From contig NZ_LT906436.1 of the NCBI RefSeq assembly GCF_900187225.1, positions 2,232,001 to 2,296,000 on the forward strand: a stretch of DNA of 64,000 bases. Direction: 5' to 3'. The position numbers and the translations under genes were made by a program. The notes under the pieces are model-generated. The model was not told where the DNA came from. It saw only the letters and a program-made list of their open reading frames with translations, and searched no databases. Positions 62,934-64,000 of the stretch are shown in pieces (the first letter of the stretch is position 1; every line of letters begins with the position of its first letter). The stretch comes from Listeria monocytogenes (GTDB taxonomy: Bacteria > Bacillota > Bacilli > Lactobacillales > Listeriaceae).

Positions 62934-63814
62934 TCCTCGTTCTCACTTGCTAAATAAGCGCGTTCTCTCTCAATACTACTTAAAAAGTATTCTAAATCAT
63001 CTGGGTCTGGCCCAACACGCTTCCCCGTTTCTAAGCGATCAATTTTTTCCATATCACTGGCATCTAGTTGGAAATAAGACAAACGTGAATTCTCCTCAAT
63101 CCGACTAGAAGTAATTGACTTCGGAAAAATAATCGTATTGCGGTTCAAGTGCCATTGTAAAATCACTTGATCTACAGATGCTTGATGTTTTTTCGCAATT
63201 TCTGTAATAACTGGATTTTGCATTAAGATCCCTTTTGCAAGCGGCGACCATGCAGCATGCGCAATATTCTGTTCCGCCAAATACTTACGAAGATCATTTT
63301 GCGGTAACAGTGGATGCGTTTCCACTTGATTTAAAACCGGTTTTTCATTTGCAGCAACCAATAAATCACTTAAATGATGTTGCTTGAAATTCGCAACTCC
63401 AATTGATTTAATCAAATTTTCGTCATGAAGCCGCTCCATCGCTCGCCATGAATCGCGATATTTCCCGGCAACGGGCCAATGAATTAAATACAAATCCAAA
63501 TAATCCAACTTCAAATTCCGAAGTGTCCGCTCAAACGCAAATAACGTTTCATCGTAACCAAGGTCCCCGTTCCACACTTTTGAACTAATAAATAATTCTT
63601 CGCGCGAGACCGCACTACTTGCAATCGCCTGACCAACAATTGCTTCATTATTATAAACTGCTGCTGTATCAAACAAACGATAACCTACTTCAATTGCCTT
63701 CTCTACAGCACCAGCGATAAATTCTTGTTCTGTTACTTGAAATACACCAAGTCCAATATAAGGAATTGTCCCATTCCCCGGTAGTATCATTCTGTCTTGT
63801 AATGTTTTTGTCAA
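62930..63814 (-). CDS. Aldo-keto reductase
   Basis: 294 aa from the TTG at 63814, seven bases after GGAGGG. The frame is open 20 codons further without a ribosome site. Catalytic tetrad Asp49, Tyr54 (FDTAAVYNN), Lys79 (SSKVWNG) and His112 (LIHWPV). NADPH signature near IIFPKSITSSRIEEN. Reduces aldehydes or ketones such as methylglyoxal. First of a three-gene operon with AlkD-like and VOC genes. Confidence 0.9.
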   Translation of the reverse strand: MTKTLQDRMILPGNGTIPYIGLGVFQVTEQEFIAGAVEKAIEVGYRLFDTAAVYNNEAIVGQAIASSAVSREELFISSKVWNGDLGYDETLFAFERTLRNLKLDYLDLYLIHWPVAGKYRDSWRAMERLHDENLIKSIGVANFKQHHLSDLLVAANEKPVLNQVETHPLLPQNDLRKYLAEQNIAHAAWSPLAKGILMQNPVITEIAKKHQASVDQVILQWHLNRNTIIFPKSITSSRIEENSRLSYFQLDASDMEKIDRLETGKRVGPDPDDLEYFLSSIERERAYLASENEE

Positions 63815-63874
63815 AACGAAACCCTCCTCACGAAAACTGTTTTGTGAACTTTTTCTCTTAAATGAATTATACAC

Positions 63875-64000
63875 TATTTTCGCAAATTTATATTTTAAAA
63901 CCAGTATACCGAAATGAGCCTTACTCTCCTAATAAAAAGCCACAAAAAATCTACTTTTTTTATTCATTTAGTGAAATACCTAAAAACAGCCATTGGAAAC
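63875..64000. other. AT-rich right edge
   Basis: Upstream region of the aldo-keto reductase operon. No open reading frame or clear promoter. AAAAGCCACAAAAAATCTACTTTT near 63937-63960 may be the 3' end of a neighbouring transcript outside the window. Confidence 0.3.

Overview
The window is a low-GC Firmicute chromosome segment that reads as Listeria, most probably L. monocytogenes. The evidence is the hbp/svp haem-binding sortase-B substrates at the left edge, PrsA2, the spx-mecA-coiA-pepF block, the oppABCDF operon, the fabH-fabF pair, a divergent hem/hmoB locus, the ecsAB/hit/prsA/yhaMNO block and a shikimate-responsive 'qui'-type operon, all in the order known from that genus. Species assignment is from memory of gene order and protein lengths; no search was run. 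There are 63 protein genes, nearly contiguous, and no rRNA, tRNA, IS element, prophage or CRISPR array.

Layout. 1-1.7 kb: Fur-controlled cell-wall haem proteins, a small winged-helix-like protein and a candidate sRNA. 1.9-6.6 kb: pepF, coiA, mecA, spxA1 (stress proteolysis and redox regulation; sigma-B-type promoter before spxA1). 6.6-12.7 kb: oligopeptide permease, with oppA separated from oppBCDF by a structured RNA spacer and preceded by CodY-like boxes. 13.2-15 kb: a membrane protein and T-box-controlled trpS. 15-20 kb: ohrA/ohrR peroxide defence, fabF/fabH with a FapR box, a secreted GW-type autolysin and a DUF2929 protein. 20-27 kb: gpmA, CtsR-controlled clpB, a BI-1 family membrane protein, HAD phosphatase, GNAT and HTH proteins, with an apparently perfect cre site. 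26.7-29.4 kb: hemE/hemH and the divergent haem-degrading monooxygenase. 29.5-34.1 kb: ecsAB, hit, YtxH, DUF3267, prsA2. 34.2-42.3 kb: yhaM, the Rad50/Mre11-like pair yhaN/yhaO, yheA, yheB, fumC. 42.4-46.5 kb: a three-gene ABC operon and a class A PBP. 46.8-49.8 kb: a degenerate LMW-phosphatase-like protein, a CDF metal exporter, and a CNNM/CorC transporter behind a long, apparently uncharacterised attenuator leader. 49.8-57.3 kb: LysR regulator and a divergent five-gene shikimate/dehydroshikimate operon. 57.4-63.9 kb: GntR-ABC operon, an Ogt/Ada alkylation-repair pair, pseudouridine synthase, VOC protein, AlkD-like protein and an aldo-keto reductase.

How the parts work together. Envelope and protein quality control dominate (PrsA2, EcsAB, ClpB, MecA, Spx, PBP, autolysin). 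Haem appears at both ends of its economy: capture (svpAB), synthesis (hemEH) and degradation (HmoB type). The most interesting non-coding elements are: the 214-nt leader of the CNNM transporter at 48234-48447, with a strong promoter, a terminator and a mutually exclusive antiterminator pairing; the roughly 100-nt candidate sRNA at 1680-1780, with C-rich anti-Shine-Dalgarno segments; a nested perfect hairpin upstream of oppA; and a nested palindromic operator before the GntR-ABC operon.
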